A stretch of 64,000 nucleotides of DNA from JAKPUX01 sp035353815 (GCA_035353815.1 DAOQAG010000016.1:1-64000), one strand, 5' to 3'. Counted from the stretch's first letter, positions 32,856-42,089 are shown. Numbers and translations are program-made. The notes: generated by a model from the sequence alone, not told the origin.

Positions 32856-34007
32856 ATGAGTCAAAATTTTCATTCTTTGGTCCCGGAGCTTAAGTCGCGC
32901 ATCAAAGAAGAGTGCGTGCGCGAAACGCCTCAGGATAGCGATGAATTGATCGGCCTGCCCTATCCCTATGTCATCTCCGGCAAAGGCAAGAGTGAAGCCC
33001 TCTATTATTGGGATACCTACTTTATCAACCTGGGATTGCTGCGCATGCGCATGATCGACTATGCGCGGCACAACGTGGAAGATCTTGTCTTTCTCCTGCG
33101 CAAATTCGGCCATGTGCCGGCCTCAAATTCGCGCGATATGCTTGGTTACTCCCAGCCCCCTTTTCTGCCCTGGATGGTGCGTGACATCTACCGCGCCACG
33201 GGGGAGAAGGAGTGGTTGCGGCGGATGCTGCCCGATGTCGTTCACGAGTTCAAATTCTGGACCAGCAAACCCCATACGACGCCGACCGGCCTCTACCGCT
33301 ACCATCCCGCCAGGGACGGCGCCCTCAGCCCGGAAGAATCGGCCATGGCGGAGTCCGGCTGGATTGCCTCGCCCCGTTTCGCTGATCCCCGGCGCTTCAA
33401 TGCCATCGATCTCAATGCCCTGCTCAGCCGCAATGCGCGGATGATCTATGATCTGCAAGTGGAGGCGGAAGGCCGCGGCGACGACACCCTGCTCCAGAAA
33501 GCTGCCGGATTGAAAAAAATGATGGAGTTCTGCTGGGACGATACGGCCGGCTTTTATTATGACAATAATTTCGAAGATAAAAAACTCAGCCCGGTCCGGA
33601 GCCTGGCCGGCTTCATGCCCCTCTTTGTCGAGATGGTCGACAACGACCGCGCCCAGCGCATCGTCGGACATCTCAAGGATTTCTGCACCCCTGGGGGCTT
33701 TGCCCTGACCGATCAGAACTATGGCGTGAAACGCTCCCTCTGGAGCGCCCCCTTGATTCAGGCCCCCTATGTCTATACGACGCTCAAGGGCCTGTGCGAC
33801 TATGATTTCATGGAAGATGCCGCCGACATCGGCACCAACTGGCTCTCGATGGTGCATGAGAATTATGGCAAAACCGGCGAGCTCTGGGCCTGGTACAATG
33901 CCGCCGACCGCAGCACCCAGCACCCGGACGGTCTTGAAAACAGTCCCATGCTCAGCCTGACCGCCGGTGTGTATGCCGAGGTCATCGACTGCCTGGGACT
34001 GGATTAG
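32856..34007 (+). CDS. Trehalase-like (GH37-related) protein with altered catalytic motif
   Basis: A 383-residue alpha/alpha-barrel protein resembling trehalases: PYVISGKGKSEALYYWDTYF matches the PGGRF-to-YxWDSYF block, and NAIDLNALLSRNARM matches VDLNSL. The family motif AESGWDFSSRW reads AESGWIASPRF (near residue 170), so the position of the general acid Asp is Ile. The QWD-P block reads LWSAPLIQAP. It has no signal peptide and is shorter than bacterial trehalases (about 540). It probably acts on a different substrate or is not a classical trehalase. GAGGTTGGG precedes the ATG at 32856. It is 21 bp upstream of selB. Confidence 0.65.
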   Translation: MSQNFHSLVPELKSRIKEECVRETPQDSDELIGLPYPYVISGKGKSEALYYWDTYFINLGLLRMRMIDYARHNVEDLVFLLRKFGHVPASNSRDMLGYSQPPFLPWMVRDIYRATGEKEWLRRMLPDVVHEFKFWTSKPHTTPTGLYRYHPARDGALSPEESAMAESGWIASPRFADPRRFNAIDLNALLSRNARMIYDLQVEAEGRGDDTLLQKAAGLKKMMEFCWDDTAGFYYDNNFEDKKLSPVRSLAGFMPLFVEMVDNDRAQRIVGHLKDFCTPGGFALTDQNYGVKRSLWSAPLIQAPYVYTTLKGLCDYDFMEDAADIGTNWLSMVHENYGKTGELWAWYNAADRSTQHPDGLENSPMLSLTAGVYAEVIDCLGLD

Positions 34008-34028
34008 GGGAGCGCAGGCCGTCCACCC

Positions 34029-35924
34029 ATGCCCATCATTATCGGCACAGCCGGCCACATCGATCATGGCAAATCGGCCCTGGTCAAGGCCCTCACTGGC
34101 ACCGATCCCGACCGTCTCGCCGAGGAACATGAACGCGGCATGACGATCGATCTCGGGTTCGCCTTCCTCAGTCCTGAAATCGCCTTCATCGATGTCCCCG
34201 GCCACGAAAGGTTCATCAAGAACATGGTGGCCGGGGTCAGTACCATCGATCTGGCCCTGTTGGTGATCGCCGCCGATGACGGCGTGATGCCGCAGACACG
34301 CGAGCATCTCGACATTCTCAGCCTGCTCGGCGTGCCGCGCGGCCTGGTCGTGCTCACCAAAATCGATCTGGTCGATGCAGAGCTGCTCGATCTGGTCCGC
34401 GACGAGGTGCGCGAAACCCTGCACAACACCTTTCTCGAAAGCGCCCCGCTCTTTGAAGTCTCCACCCTGACCGGCGCCGGCATGCCGGCCCTGCGCGAAG
34501 CGCTCATCGCCGCCGCCGGGCAGATGCCGGGGCGGAGGCAGCGCACCACCTTCTGGCTGCCGGTGGACCGGTCGTTCGTCATCAAGGGATTTGGCACCGT
34601 GGTCACCGGCACCCTGCTCTCTGGTGCGGCCGCAGTCGGGGATCCCCTGGAACTGCTCCCCTCCGGCCGTCTTGTCAAGATCCGCGGCCTGCAGCAGCAG
34701 GGGCGCAGCGTCGAGCAGGTGACCAGCGGCTACCGTACCGCCCTCAACCTGCAAAATATCCGCCGCGACGAGGTCCAGCGCGGGGATGTGCTCGCCACCC
34801 CGGGTGAATTTGCCGCCTCCCGCCGCATGGACGCCCGCCTCCACCTCTTAAAAAGCGGCCGCAAGGAGCTGACCCAACACATGCGGGTGCGCCTGCATAT
34901 GGGCACCCGGGAACTCATGGCGCGGGTCAAGATTCTCGAGGCCGAGCGGCTGGCACCCGGCGGCTCAGCCCTGGTGCAGCTGCTACTCGAGGAGCCGGCC
35001 GTCGCACGGCGGCGCGAGCCCTTTGTCATCCGCCAGTATTCCCCGGCCTTCACCATCGGCGGCGGCTCGATCCTCGATGCGGCCGCCGCCCCGCATCGCC
35101 GCATGGACCGGAACACCCTCGAGCGTCTGGCCGCGCTGGAACATCCCGATCCCTTCGAGGCGGTCGCCGCCGCCCTGCTGGCCGATCCCTTTACCCCGCA
35201 GAGCACGGCCGCACTGGCGGCCCGCTGCGGCCTCGAAGCGGACGAGGCCGGCCACTTGCTGGCCACAGGAGTCGCCAACGGCGAACTCATGGCCACGGGA
35301 ACCGGCGGAAAAACCCTGTATCTGCACCGCGAGGGTTATGCGCAGTTACTCGACCGGATCAAAGCCACCCTGGAGGCGTTCCATCAGCGCGAACCGCTGC
35401 GGCCGGGGATGAGCAAGGCCGAGCTGCGCGCCCAGATCGGCGGCAATATCTCGCCTCGCCTTTGCGATCAGGCCCTGGCCGCCCTCGCGGCGGCGGGCCG
35501 CATCGAAGAACAGCCCCAGTGGGTGCGGCTGGCGGGCCACACCATCCGCCTCTCCGCCGGCGATGCAGCTTTGGCCGAGCGCATTCATGCCCTCCTCGAG
35601 GCGGCCCCCTTTGCACCGCCCGGAGAAGAGGAGATCGCCCGCAGCCTGGCCGCACCAGCCGGCGAGGTCCGCCGTCTTCTCGGAGCGCTGCAGGGCATGG
35701 GGCACATCGTGCGTCTCGAGGGCGATCTCTATTTCACCGTCGCCGCCCTCGCCGAGGCGGAACGACGCCTGCTCGATTTCGCCCGGGAGCGGGAGGAGAT
35801 TTCCGTGGGCGAATTCCGCGAACTGCTCGCCACCTCACGTAAATATGCCGTGCCATTGCTCAACTGGTTCGACCAGAAAGGCCGCACCGAGCGCATCGGC
35901 GACAGCCGCCTCGTCCATCGTTGA
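34029..35924 (+). CDS. selB: Selenocysteine-specific elongation factor SelB
   Basis: A 631-residue GTPase. The G domain has GTAGHIDHGKS, DVPGHERFIKNM and LTKIDLVD; EF-Tu-like domains II and III follow (IKGFGTVVTGTL near residue 185). The C-terminal third is a chain of winged helices ending in LLATSRKYAVPLLNWFDQKG, the RNA-binding module that recognises the SECIS hairpin in selenoprotein messages. This separates it from EF-Tu and initiation factors. Its presence means the organism decodes UGA as selenocysteine. selA, selD and the tRNA-Sec gene are not in the window. Confidence 0.93.
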   Translation: MPIIIGTAGHIDHGKSALVKALTGTDPDRLAEEHERGMTIDLGFAFLSPEIAFIDVPGHERFIKNMVAGVSTIDLALLVIAADDGVMPQTREHLDILSLLGVPRGLVVLTKIDLVDAELLDLVRDEVRETLHNTFLESAPLFEVSTLTGAGMPALREALIAAAGQMPGRRQRTTFWLPVDRSFVIKGFGTVVTGTLLSGAAAVGDPLELLPSGRLVKIRGLQQQGRSVEQVTSGYRTALNLQNIRRDEVQRGDVLATPGEFAASRRMDARLHLLKSGRKELTQHMRVRLHMGTRELMARVKILEAERLAPGGSALVQLLLEEPAVARRREPFVIRQYSPAFTIGGGSILDAAAAPHRRMDRNTLERLAALEHPDPFEAVAAALLADPFTPQSTAALAARCGLEADEAGHLLATGVANGELMATGTGGKTLYLHREGYAQLLDRIKATLEAFHQREPLRPGMSKAELRAQIGGNISPRLCDQALAALAAAGRIEEQPQWVRLAGHTIRLSAGDAALAERIHALLEAAPFAPPGEEEIARSLAAPAGEVRRLLGALQGMGHIVRLEGDLYFTVAALAEAERRLLDFAREREEISVGEFRELLATSRKYAVPLLNWFDQKGRTERIGDSRLVHR

Positions 35925-35944
35925 TACCCCCCCCATTTTTTGCC

Positions 35945-35973
35945 TTGCATCTCAATCCCGGAATGTGTAAACT
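35945..35973 (+). promoter_or_regulatory. Candidate promoter of the ATP-citrate lyase genes
   Basis: TTGCAT (35945-35950), a 17-bp spacer and TAAACT (35968-35973), 43 bp upstream of the aclB start. The -35 hexamer is the same as that before the glycyl radical activase. Confidence 0.4.
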
Positions 35974-36016
35974 ATTAGAATTAATCAACGACTGAACCAA
36001 TTTACAGGCGCACGTC

Positions 36017-37279
36017 ATGCAAATATCCGGACTCAAATACGGCGCGCAGCTGCTGGAGCTGGTCGAATTTCCCTACGCGCCCTTCCTTACGGCCGATGCC
36101 ACCAAGGAAGAGATTCAAAATCTGCTGGACCAGCATAAAAAGCTCGTCATCAAACCCTTCTTCAGCGGCGGGGTCGGCAAAAAGGGCAAAGCCGGTCTGG
36201 TCCGCATTGTCGATACGGTGCAGGATGCCTTGCAGGCCAAGCGGGATCTCTACTTCGCCACCCACCAGTACGGAGCCAAAACCGTCGAAGCCAACGGCGT
36301 CACCTACGAAGCCTACGTCCCCTCAGAAATCGAAGTCTACTTCAGTATCACCACCTCCACCATCCACCGCAAGCCCATCTTTACCATCAGCCCTTGGGGC
36401 GGCATCGATATTGAGGCCCTGCCTCCGGAAAAAAAGAAAGTCACATGGATCGATCCCTTTATCGGTCTCAAATCCTTCGATATCACCAATGCGTTGATGG
36501 ATACAGGATGCCCCGAACCCTATATCTCGCCCCTGGTGCAAAACCTGCCCAAGTTGTGGGGGCTGTATGACAATTACGGGCTGACCACGCTCGAGATCAA
36601 TCCCATCCGCATGAGCCGGGTGGATAACCGGCTTGTGCCCGTAGCCTGCGACCTCAAGGCCGCCTTCGACCAGGACAATCCCGCCTGGAAACGCCTCGGC
36701 CTGCCCAGCACCATCTTTCAATCCGACATAACGCCCTTCGAGGCGGAGATCAACCAGCTGCGCACCTATCAGGGGCAGAGCGATGTGCTCGAGCTCAATC
36801 CCGCCGGCACGATCATCCCCTTCATGTACGGCGGCGGCGCCAATTCGGCGGCCACCGAAACCCTCGGGACCTCGGCCATCTTCGCCTCCGATTTCGGCGG
36901 CAATCCGCCCTACGAAAAGATGTACGACATCGCCCGCATCGTCTTCAAACACTGGCTGCACACGGCTAATGTGCTGCTCATCATCGGCGGCAAAGCCAAT
37001 AACACCGATATCTATGTCACCTTCAAGGGCATTTTCGATGCCCTGCGCGACCATGTCGCCGTCCACGGCCGCCAGCCCATCTATACGGTGGTCGGCCGCG
37101 GCGGTCCCAACCTGATCAAGGGGATGTTCTACGGCAAGGATATCCTCGACACCCTCAAGCTCCCGTACAAAATGTTCGGGTACGATACCTCGATGATCCA
37201 GGTGCTCGAGTACGCGAAACGCATCGATCAGTGGTGGGCGGACAAGGGCCGCAAAGAATATGAAAAGAAAAAGGTGTGA
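36017..37279 (+). CDS. aclB: ATP-citrate lyase, ATP-grasp/citrate-binding subunit
   Basis: A 420-residue protein like the small subunit (AclB) of bacterial ATP-citrate lyase. The N-terminal ATP-grasp half has KLVIKPFFSGGVGKKGKAG and TTLEINPIRM. The C-terminal citrate-binding half has MYGGGANSAATETLGTS near residue 270. With AclA it splits citrate, using ATP and CoA, into acetyl-CoA and oxaloacetate. The stop codon lies 3 bp before the start of the large-subunit gene. Homologous succinyl-CoA synthetase beta chains share the ATP-grasp but not the citrate loop, which argues for the lyase. Confidence 0.85.
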   Translation: MQISGLKYGAQLLELVEFPYAPFLTADATKEEIQNLLDQHKKLVIKPFFSGGVGKKGKAGLVRIVDTVQDALQAKRDLYFATHQYGAKTVEANGVTYEAYVPSEIEVYFSITTSTIHRKPIFTISPWGGIDIEALPPEKKKVTWIDPFIGLKSFDITNALMDTGCPEPYISPLVQNLPKLWGLYDNYGLTTLEINPIRMSRVDNRLVPVACDLKAAFDQDNPAWKRLGLPSTIFQSDITPFEAEINQLRTYQGQSDVLELNPAGTIIPFMYGGGANSAATETLGTSAIFASDFGGNPPYEKMYDIARIVFKHWLHTANVLLIIGGKANNTDIYVTFKGIFDALRDHVAVHGRQPIYTVVGRGGPNLIKGMFYGKDILDTLKLPYKMFGYDTSMIQVLEYAKRIDQWWADKGRKEYEKKKV

Positions 37280-37282
37280 ACG

Positions 37283-40006
37283 ATGAGACAGCAGAAGACC
37301 AAACCCTTTCCCTATTTTGTCGGCGTCCACTCCCTGGAGGAGCTGGTTACCAAAGAATCGCGCGTCTGTGTGATCAATATCCTCGGCAGCGAGAGCCGCA
37401 AGGTGACGCCGGTCTCGCATGAATACAGCGGCGGCAACATAGTCGCCGGAGTGCAATATGGCCGCAAAGGGGTGCTAGAAACCAGGATCGGCGATATCCC
37501 GGTCTACAGCAGCATCCGCGATGTCATCAACAGCGGCATTTTCTTCGATATCGGCGTGATCTACCTCCCCCCCACCGCGGTCAGCCAGGCGGTGGCGGAG
37601 CTGGTCACCTACAACGACGCGCTCAAACGCATCGTCATCGTCACTGAAAAGGTGCCGACCCGCGACTCGCGTAACGTCCGTTTTGTCTGTCAGGAGGCGG
37701 GCATCGATGTCATCGGCGCCAACTGTCTCGGCGTCGCCAACGTCTGGGATCATGTCCGTGTCGGCGGCGCCCTGGCCGGCGATCACCCGGAGGAGGCGCT
37801 GCGCCAGGGATCGGTGGCCATTCATTCCAATTCGGGCAATTTCACCACCACCATCGCCGAGTATCTGCGCACCGCCGGCTTCGGGCTGAGCACCGCCGTC
37901 AGCTCAGGCAAGGACATCTATATCCATTTCGCGCTGCCTGAATTTCTCTACGCCGCGCAAAACGATCCGCGCACCAAGGCAGTCGCCTTGTACGTCGAGC
38001 CGGGCGGCTATTATGAAAAAATGGCCCTCGACTGGATCAAGGAACGGCGCTTTGGCTACAACAAGCCGATCGTCGTCTGCGTCACCGGCCGCTGGAAAAA
38101 GAATATCCAGCGCAGCTGCGGCCATGCCGGCGCTCTTGCCGGGGCGGGTGACGATGCCATCTCCAAGGAGGAGTGGTTCGATGCCTATTTCGGCGTGCCC
38201 GCCTTCGATCCCCGCAACCCGATCGTGAGCAAGCGCGGTGTGCGCGTCGCTTCGATTCAGCACTTTCCCGAGGCCATGCGCGCCGTCTTTGCGGCCATCG
38301 ATGAAGAGCCCGATTTCGCCGCCAGCGGCGACCTTTCGCTCAAACTCTGGATCAGCGACTCCTGGTTCAAGCTCCCCCCGGAGCTGGAGATGCCGGTCGT
38401 CCAGGCGATGCCACCCTACGACAACCAGATCCGCGAGATCAACCGCCAGGTCGGCGCCAACTATCTGCGCCAGAGCATGGCCGACAAATCGGGTGCCTCG
38501 CGCATGGATCCGAAGAGCCAGGTCTCCGAGCTGCACGGCAAGTCGATCCTCGAACTTTCCAATTATTCGCTCGAGGAGAACATCTACTTCGCCCTGGCCA
38601 AGGTGATGCCCGAGCCGGCCGATATCCCGACCATCAACATCATGCTCAATCTCTTTCTCAAGATGGATGAGAAGCGCATGGACCTGGTCGACATCGCCCG
38701 CGCCAACGGCTGCACCCCCAACGCCTACATCGGCTCACAGATCGCCCTGATCGGGGACAAGCCCTTCCTCGCCCGGGCGCGCGCAGCGACCCGCCTCCTC
38801 ATCAATATGATCCGCGAATTCGAGATCGACGACCAGACCGCTGAATTCCCGGCAGCTCTGGATGTCTATGTCACCACCGAATTGCTCACCAATGAGCCGG
38901 TGCGCAAAACCCCGGTCTCTGAACTTCTGCTCAAGGAGATCAAACGCTGCCCCAAAAAATCCTTTCCCATCCGCGTGCTGCAGCATATCATTCAGCTCGC
39001 CGAAAACCACGGCCTGGAGATTCGCGACAATTATGAATTCTGCCTCGGCGGCCTCGCCATCGCCATGTTCTGGAAGCCCATGCTGGAAAAACGCATCAGC
39101 CGGCAGGTGGCCGAAGATGCCGTCACCTACTTTTACATCATCTCCCGCATCGTTGCCTATTCGGTCGTCGACCGCAAAAACAATAGCCGGTGGCGGGAGC
39201 TGATCGATGCTAAGGTGAGCAACCTGCGCAGCAGTTTCACCGAGAATGCTTTCGCCATCCTCTTCAACCGCCAGCCGAATGAGACCGAGCTTTTCGAATT
39301 CAGGGCCCTGACCGGTCTGACCCTCACCAACGGCCCGGGAACCCTCTCGGCCAAGGGGGCCAAGGAGTCGGTGAGCGCGCGCAATCATATCGCCACCGCT
39401 TTTCTCGGCTTTCTCACCAACACCGGCCTGGCGCACGGCGGCAATGGCTTCGAGGCCGTCGCCTATCTGCTCCGCCAGTTCGATGCCAACCTCACCGATC
39501 CCGGCGCGGCCGACCACGGCCTCGATCTGCAACAGATGGCCAACCAGGCCGCCCGCGTCTATCGCGACTATAAAAAGAACGAGAAGGAAAGCGGCGAGCT
39601 GCAGTATATGCGCATTCCTTGCATCAATCACCCCGTCTTCAAGGGCAATGACATCAACATCGATCCGCGCGAAGAGTACATCCGCGGCGAATTCAGCAAG
39701 CGCGGCATCACCAATGTCTTCCTCGATTTTTATCATCACCTCGTCAACGAGCTCTTCAATGAAGGGGCGACCCGGAACGTCTTTTGTGTCAATATCGATG
39801 CGGTTCTGGCCGTGATCATCCTCAAGCTGGTCTGGCGCGATCTCCAGGAGGGCCGGATGACCGCCAGGATGGTGCAGGACCTCAGCTTCACCCAGTTCCT
39901 GTACGGCCGCGCCATCGGTGTGGCGGCTGAGATCGCCGACCACCGCGACCGCGGTCTTGACATGGACTACCGCACACCGCAGGACCGGGTGCAGTTCGTA
40001 CTCTAG
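37283..40006 (+). CDS. aclA: ATP-citrate lyase large subunit, extended form
   Basis: A 907-residue protein. Residues 1 to about 350 are a succinyl-CoA-synthetase-alpha-like CoA-binding and ligase region, with SNSGNFTTTIAEYL and the phospho-histidine loop CGHAGALAGAG near 280. From about 400 to the end is a citrate-synthase-like module. It carries AHGGNG near 717 and INHPVFKG near 783, the two histidines, and NIDAVLAVI near 836, the aspartate, of the citrate synthase triad. It ends like other lyases in YRTPQDRVQFVL. Chlorobium-type AclA is about 610 residues; the extra 300 residues lie mostly at the start of the citrate-synthase module. Assigned to citrate cleavage from homology and partner. 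Confidence 0.82.
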   Translation: MRQQKTKPFPYFVGVHSLEELVTKESRVCVINILGSESRKVTPVSHEYSGGNIVAGVQYGRKGVLETRIGDIPVYSSIRDVINSGIFFDIGVIYLPPTAVSQAVAELVTYNDALKRIVIVTEKVPTRDSRNVRFVCQEAGIDVIGANCLGVANVWDHVRVGGALAGDHPEEALRQGSVAIHSNSGNFTTTIAEYLRTAGFGLSTAVSSGKDIYIHFALPEFLYAAQNDPRTKAVALYVEPGGYYEKMALDWIKERRFGYNKPIVVCVTGRWKKNIQRSCGHAGALAGAGDDAISKEEWFDAYFGVPAFDPRNPIVSKRGVRVASIQHFPEAMRAVFAAIDEEPDFAASGDLSLKLWISDSWFKLPPELEMPVVQAMPPYDNQIREINRQVGANYLRQSMADKSGASRMDPKSQVSELHGKSILELSNYSLEENIYFALAKVMPEPADIPTINIMLNLFLKMDEKRMDLVDIARANGCTPNAYIGSQIALIGDKPFLARARAATRLLINMIREFEIDDQTAEFPAALDVYVTTELLTNEPVRKTPVSELLLKEIKRCPKKSFPIRVLQHIIQLAENHGLEIRDNYEFCLGGLAIAMFWKPMLEKRISRQVAEDAVTYFYIISRIVAYSVVDRKNNSRWRELIDAKVSNLRSSFTENAFAILFNRQPNETELFEFRALTGLTLTNGPGTLSAKGAKESVSARNHIATAFLGFLTNTGLAHGGNGFEAVAYLLRQFDANLTDPGAADHGLDLQQMANQAARVYRDYKKNEKESGELQYMRIPCINHPVFKGNDINIDPREEYIRGEFSKRGITNVFLDFYHHLVNELFNEGATRNVFCVNIDAVLAVIILKLVWRDLQEGRMTARMVQDLSFTQFLYGRAIGVAAEIADHRDRGLDMDYRTPQDRVQFVL

Positions 40007-40026
40007 TTCAGGGAAAGGGGAACGTC

Positions 40027-41298
40027 ATGGCGACAAGCCGCGTGGCAGTGATCAGAACCGAGCCCCGCACGATCTTTTCGGATTATCACCGGCTGATGAA
40101 CCTCACCGGCTATCAGGAGAGCTTTGACCGCACGGTGGAGACCGCCCTGAAGATCAATATTTCGTGGCACTTTTTCTTCCCCGGCAGTTCGACCACGCCC
40201 TGGCAGCTGGAGGGCGTGATCCGCGCCCTGCTGAATGACGGCTACCTGCGCGACAAGATCCACGCCTGCCATAACCGGACGGTGGTGATCGATGCCCATC
40301 TCGGCGAACGCGAGAACAAGCAGCTGCACGTGGTGGACGCCTTCGGCCTGCGCAACATTCATCTCTATGAGGATGAGGAGTGGATCGACATCCGCGAGGC
40401 GGTCGGCGATCTAACCCGCGAGTTTCTCTGCCTCAACGAGGTCTTTCGGGATGGTTTTATGATCCCCAGGCGCTTAATCGGCGAGAATATCATCCACCTG
40501 CCCACCGTCAAGACGCATATCTTCACCACCATGACCGGCGCAATGAAAAATGCCTTTGGCGGCCTGCTCAACGAAAGGCGCCACTGGACCCATCCCGTCA
40601 TCCATGAGACCCTCGTCGACCTCCTGCGCATCCAGAAAAAGATCCACAAGGGGATCCTGGCCGTAATGGATGGCACCTTCGCGGGGGACGGTCCCGGGCC
40701 GCGCTGCATGACGCCGCACGTCAAGAACATCCTCCTCGCCAGCACCGACCAGGTGGCCATTGACGCCATTGCCGCCCGCTTGATGGGGATGGACCCCCTC
40801 TCCATCAAATTCATCCGCCTGGCGCATGAAGCCGGGCTCGGGTGCGGCGATCCGCGCGAGATCGAGATCGTCGGCGATGAGGAGGCCGGCCGCGAAAACT
40901 GGCATTTTGCCGGTCCCTTTAAAAAGATGACCTTCGCCTCGCGCATGCAGCACCGGATCTATTGGGGGCCGCTGAAAAAACCGCTCGAATGGACCCTCAA
41001 GACAGTGCTCGCCCCCTGGTCCTATATCGCCTCGGTCACCTATCACGACAGCTTCTGGTATCCCCTCTTCGCCAGGCGCAAGATGGCAGCAGCGCTTTCT
41101 TCACCATGGGGCCGGCTTTTCCGGAACTATGAAGCGCTGCACCCCACCGAGAAAGGCTTCGAGACCATCGGCAGCGAAGCGGCGGTGTTCAAGCGCACCG
41201 GCTGGCGTGTGGCCGTGCGCTCGATCCCGATCCTCTTCATGGCCATCCGCGAGGCGCCCGAGTTTCTCCGGCGCAGAAAACAGCGCAAAAAGATGTAA
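40027..41298 (+). CDS. DUF362 protein
   Basis: A 423-residue protein of the DUF362 family: ENIIHLPTVKTHIFTTMTGAMKN, then LAVMDGTFAGDGPGPR and LASTDQVAIDAIAARLMG are family blocks. These proteins often accompany ferredoxins, and their function is unknown; this one has no ferredoxin CxxCxxC motif. It follows aclA after 20 bp on the same strand, so it may be part of the acl transcription unit. The C-terminus is strongly basic (RRRKQRKKM) and preceded by a hydrophobic IPILFMAI, suggesting membrane association. Confidence 0.78.
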   Translation: MATSRVAVIRTEPRTIFSDYHRLMNLTGYQESFDRTVETALKINISWHFFFPGSSTTPWQLEGVIRALLNDGYLRDKIHACHNRTVVIDAHLGERENKQLHVVDAFGLRNIHLYEDEEWIDIREAVGDLTREFLCLNEVFRDGFMIPRRLIGENIIHLPTVKTHIFTTMTGAMKNAFGGLLNERRHWTHPVIHETLVDLLRIQKKIHKGILAVMDGTFAGDGPGPRCMTPHVKNILLASTDQVAIDAIAARLMGMDPLSIKFIRLAHEAGLGCGDPREIEIVGDEEAGRENWHFAGPFKKMTFASRMQHRIYWGPLKKPLEWTLKTVLAPWSYIASVTYHDSFWYPLFARRKMAAALSSPWGRLFRNYEALHPTEKGFETIGSEAAVFKRTGWRVAVRSIPILFMAIREAPEFLRRRKQRKKM

Positions 41299-41371
41299 CC
41301 TTTGAGCATCCCGTGCGTAGACAAAGGCAGATAAGCCAGAAGGCATACTCATTTTAGCACGAGGCTGCGAA

Positions 41372-42013
41372 ATGAAAGCACTCAGACTGACCTTAGGCCT
41401 CTCCTTTCTCCTGGCTGCAGCGCCGGGGTGCGATTCCTCGATCAACAAGAGTGTCTTCGTTCAGGACGGAGAGCGCCGCGACACCGGGATCAACACGGTC
41501 AATGGCAGCATTACCGTTGGCAACGACTGCATCATCCGCGGCGGCTGCCGCACGGTCAATGGCTCGATCCGCATCGGGCAGAATTCGATGGTGCAGGAGC
41601 TGCAGGTGGTCAACGGCGACATCGAGATCGGGTCGAACAGCAAATCTCGCGACGACGTCACCACGGTGAATGGCTCGATCACACTGCATTCCGGCAGCAA
41701 GGTCGCCGGCGATCTGGCCTCCATCAACGGCAATCTCATGCTGGATCATGCGATCGCCGAACGGGACCTATCTCTCTATAACGGCAATGTCGAGCTCGCC
41801 AATAGCTCGCTGGTCAAGGGCGACCTCATAATCAAGGATTCCAAGGGTCACCACTCCGCGCAGCAGGTCATCACCATCCGCCTGGGGGAAGGCAGCGTCG
41901 TCGAAGGAGATATCCGGGTGCTCGAGGACGAAGTGAAAGTAAAGGTCTATCTGGGCAAGGAGGCCCGGGTCAACGGTGAAATCACCAATGCCGAGGTGAT
42001 CCGGGAGACCTGA
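41372..42013 (+). CDS. Lipoprotein with beta-repeat (bactofilin-like) architecture
   Basis: A 213-residue lipoprotein: the lipobox LLAAAPGC puts the acylated cysteine at about residue 19. The mature part is a series of about 18-22-residue turns with the core VNGSI or NGDIEIG: NTVNGSITVG, RTVNGSIRIG, QVVNGDIEIG, TTVNGSITLH, ASINGNLML and LYNGNVELA. This is the pattern of a right-handed beta-helix, as in polymer-forming bactofilins and related surface proteins. The function is unknown; an envelope structural or sensor role is inferred. A terminator follows 22 bp after the stop. Confidence 0.75.
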   Translation: MKALRLTLGLSFLLAAAPGCDSSINKSVFVQDGERRDTGINTVNGSITVGNDCIIRGGCRTVNGSIRIGQNSMVQELQVVNGDIEIGSNSKSRDDVTTVNGSITLHSGSKVAGDLASINGNLMLDHAIAERDLSLYNGNVELANSSLVKGDLIIKDSKGHHSAQQVITIRLGEGSVVEGDIRVLEDEVKVKVYLGKEARVNGEITNAEVIRET

Positions 42014-42035
42014 GGATGGAGACCACAGGGATATT

Positions 42036-42074
42036 AAAAAAGCCTGCTGCGAGGATTCGCGGCAGGCTTTTTTT
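42036..42074. terminator. Bidirectional terminator between convergent genes
   Basis: AAAAAAGCCTGC and GCAGGCTTTTTTTT flank an inner GCGA/TCGC hairpin. Runs of A on the left and T on the right let it act for the plus-strand lipoprotein gene and the minus-strand OmpA-like gene. Confidence 0.9.
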
Positions 42075-42089
42075 TATGCGCGGGTGAGG

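Noticed and set aside
35925..36016. tRNA-Sec gene next to selB
   Set aside because: The gap holds only a C run, a promoter-like pair and AT-rich DNA; no cloverleaf can be drawn.
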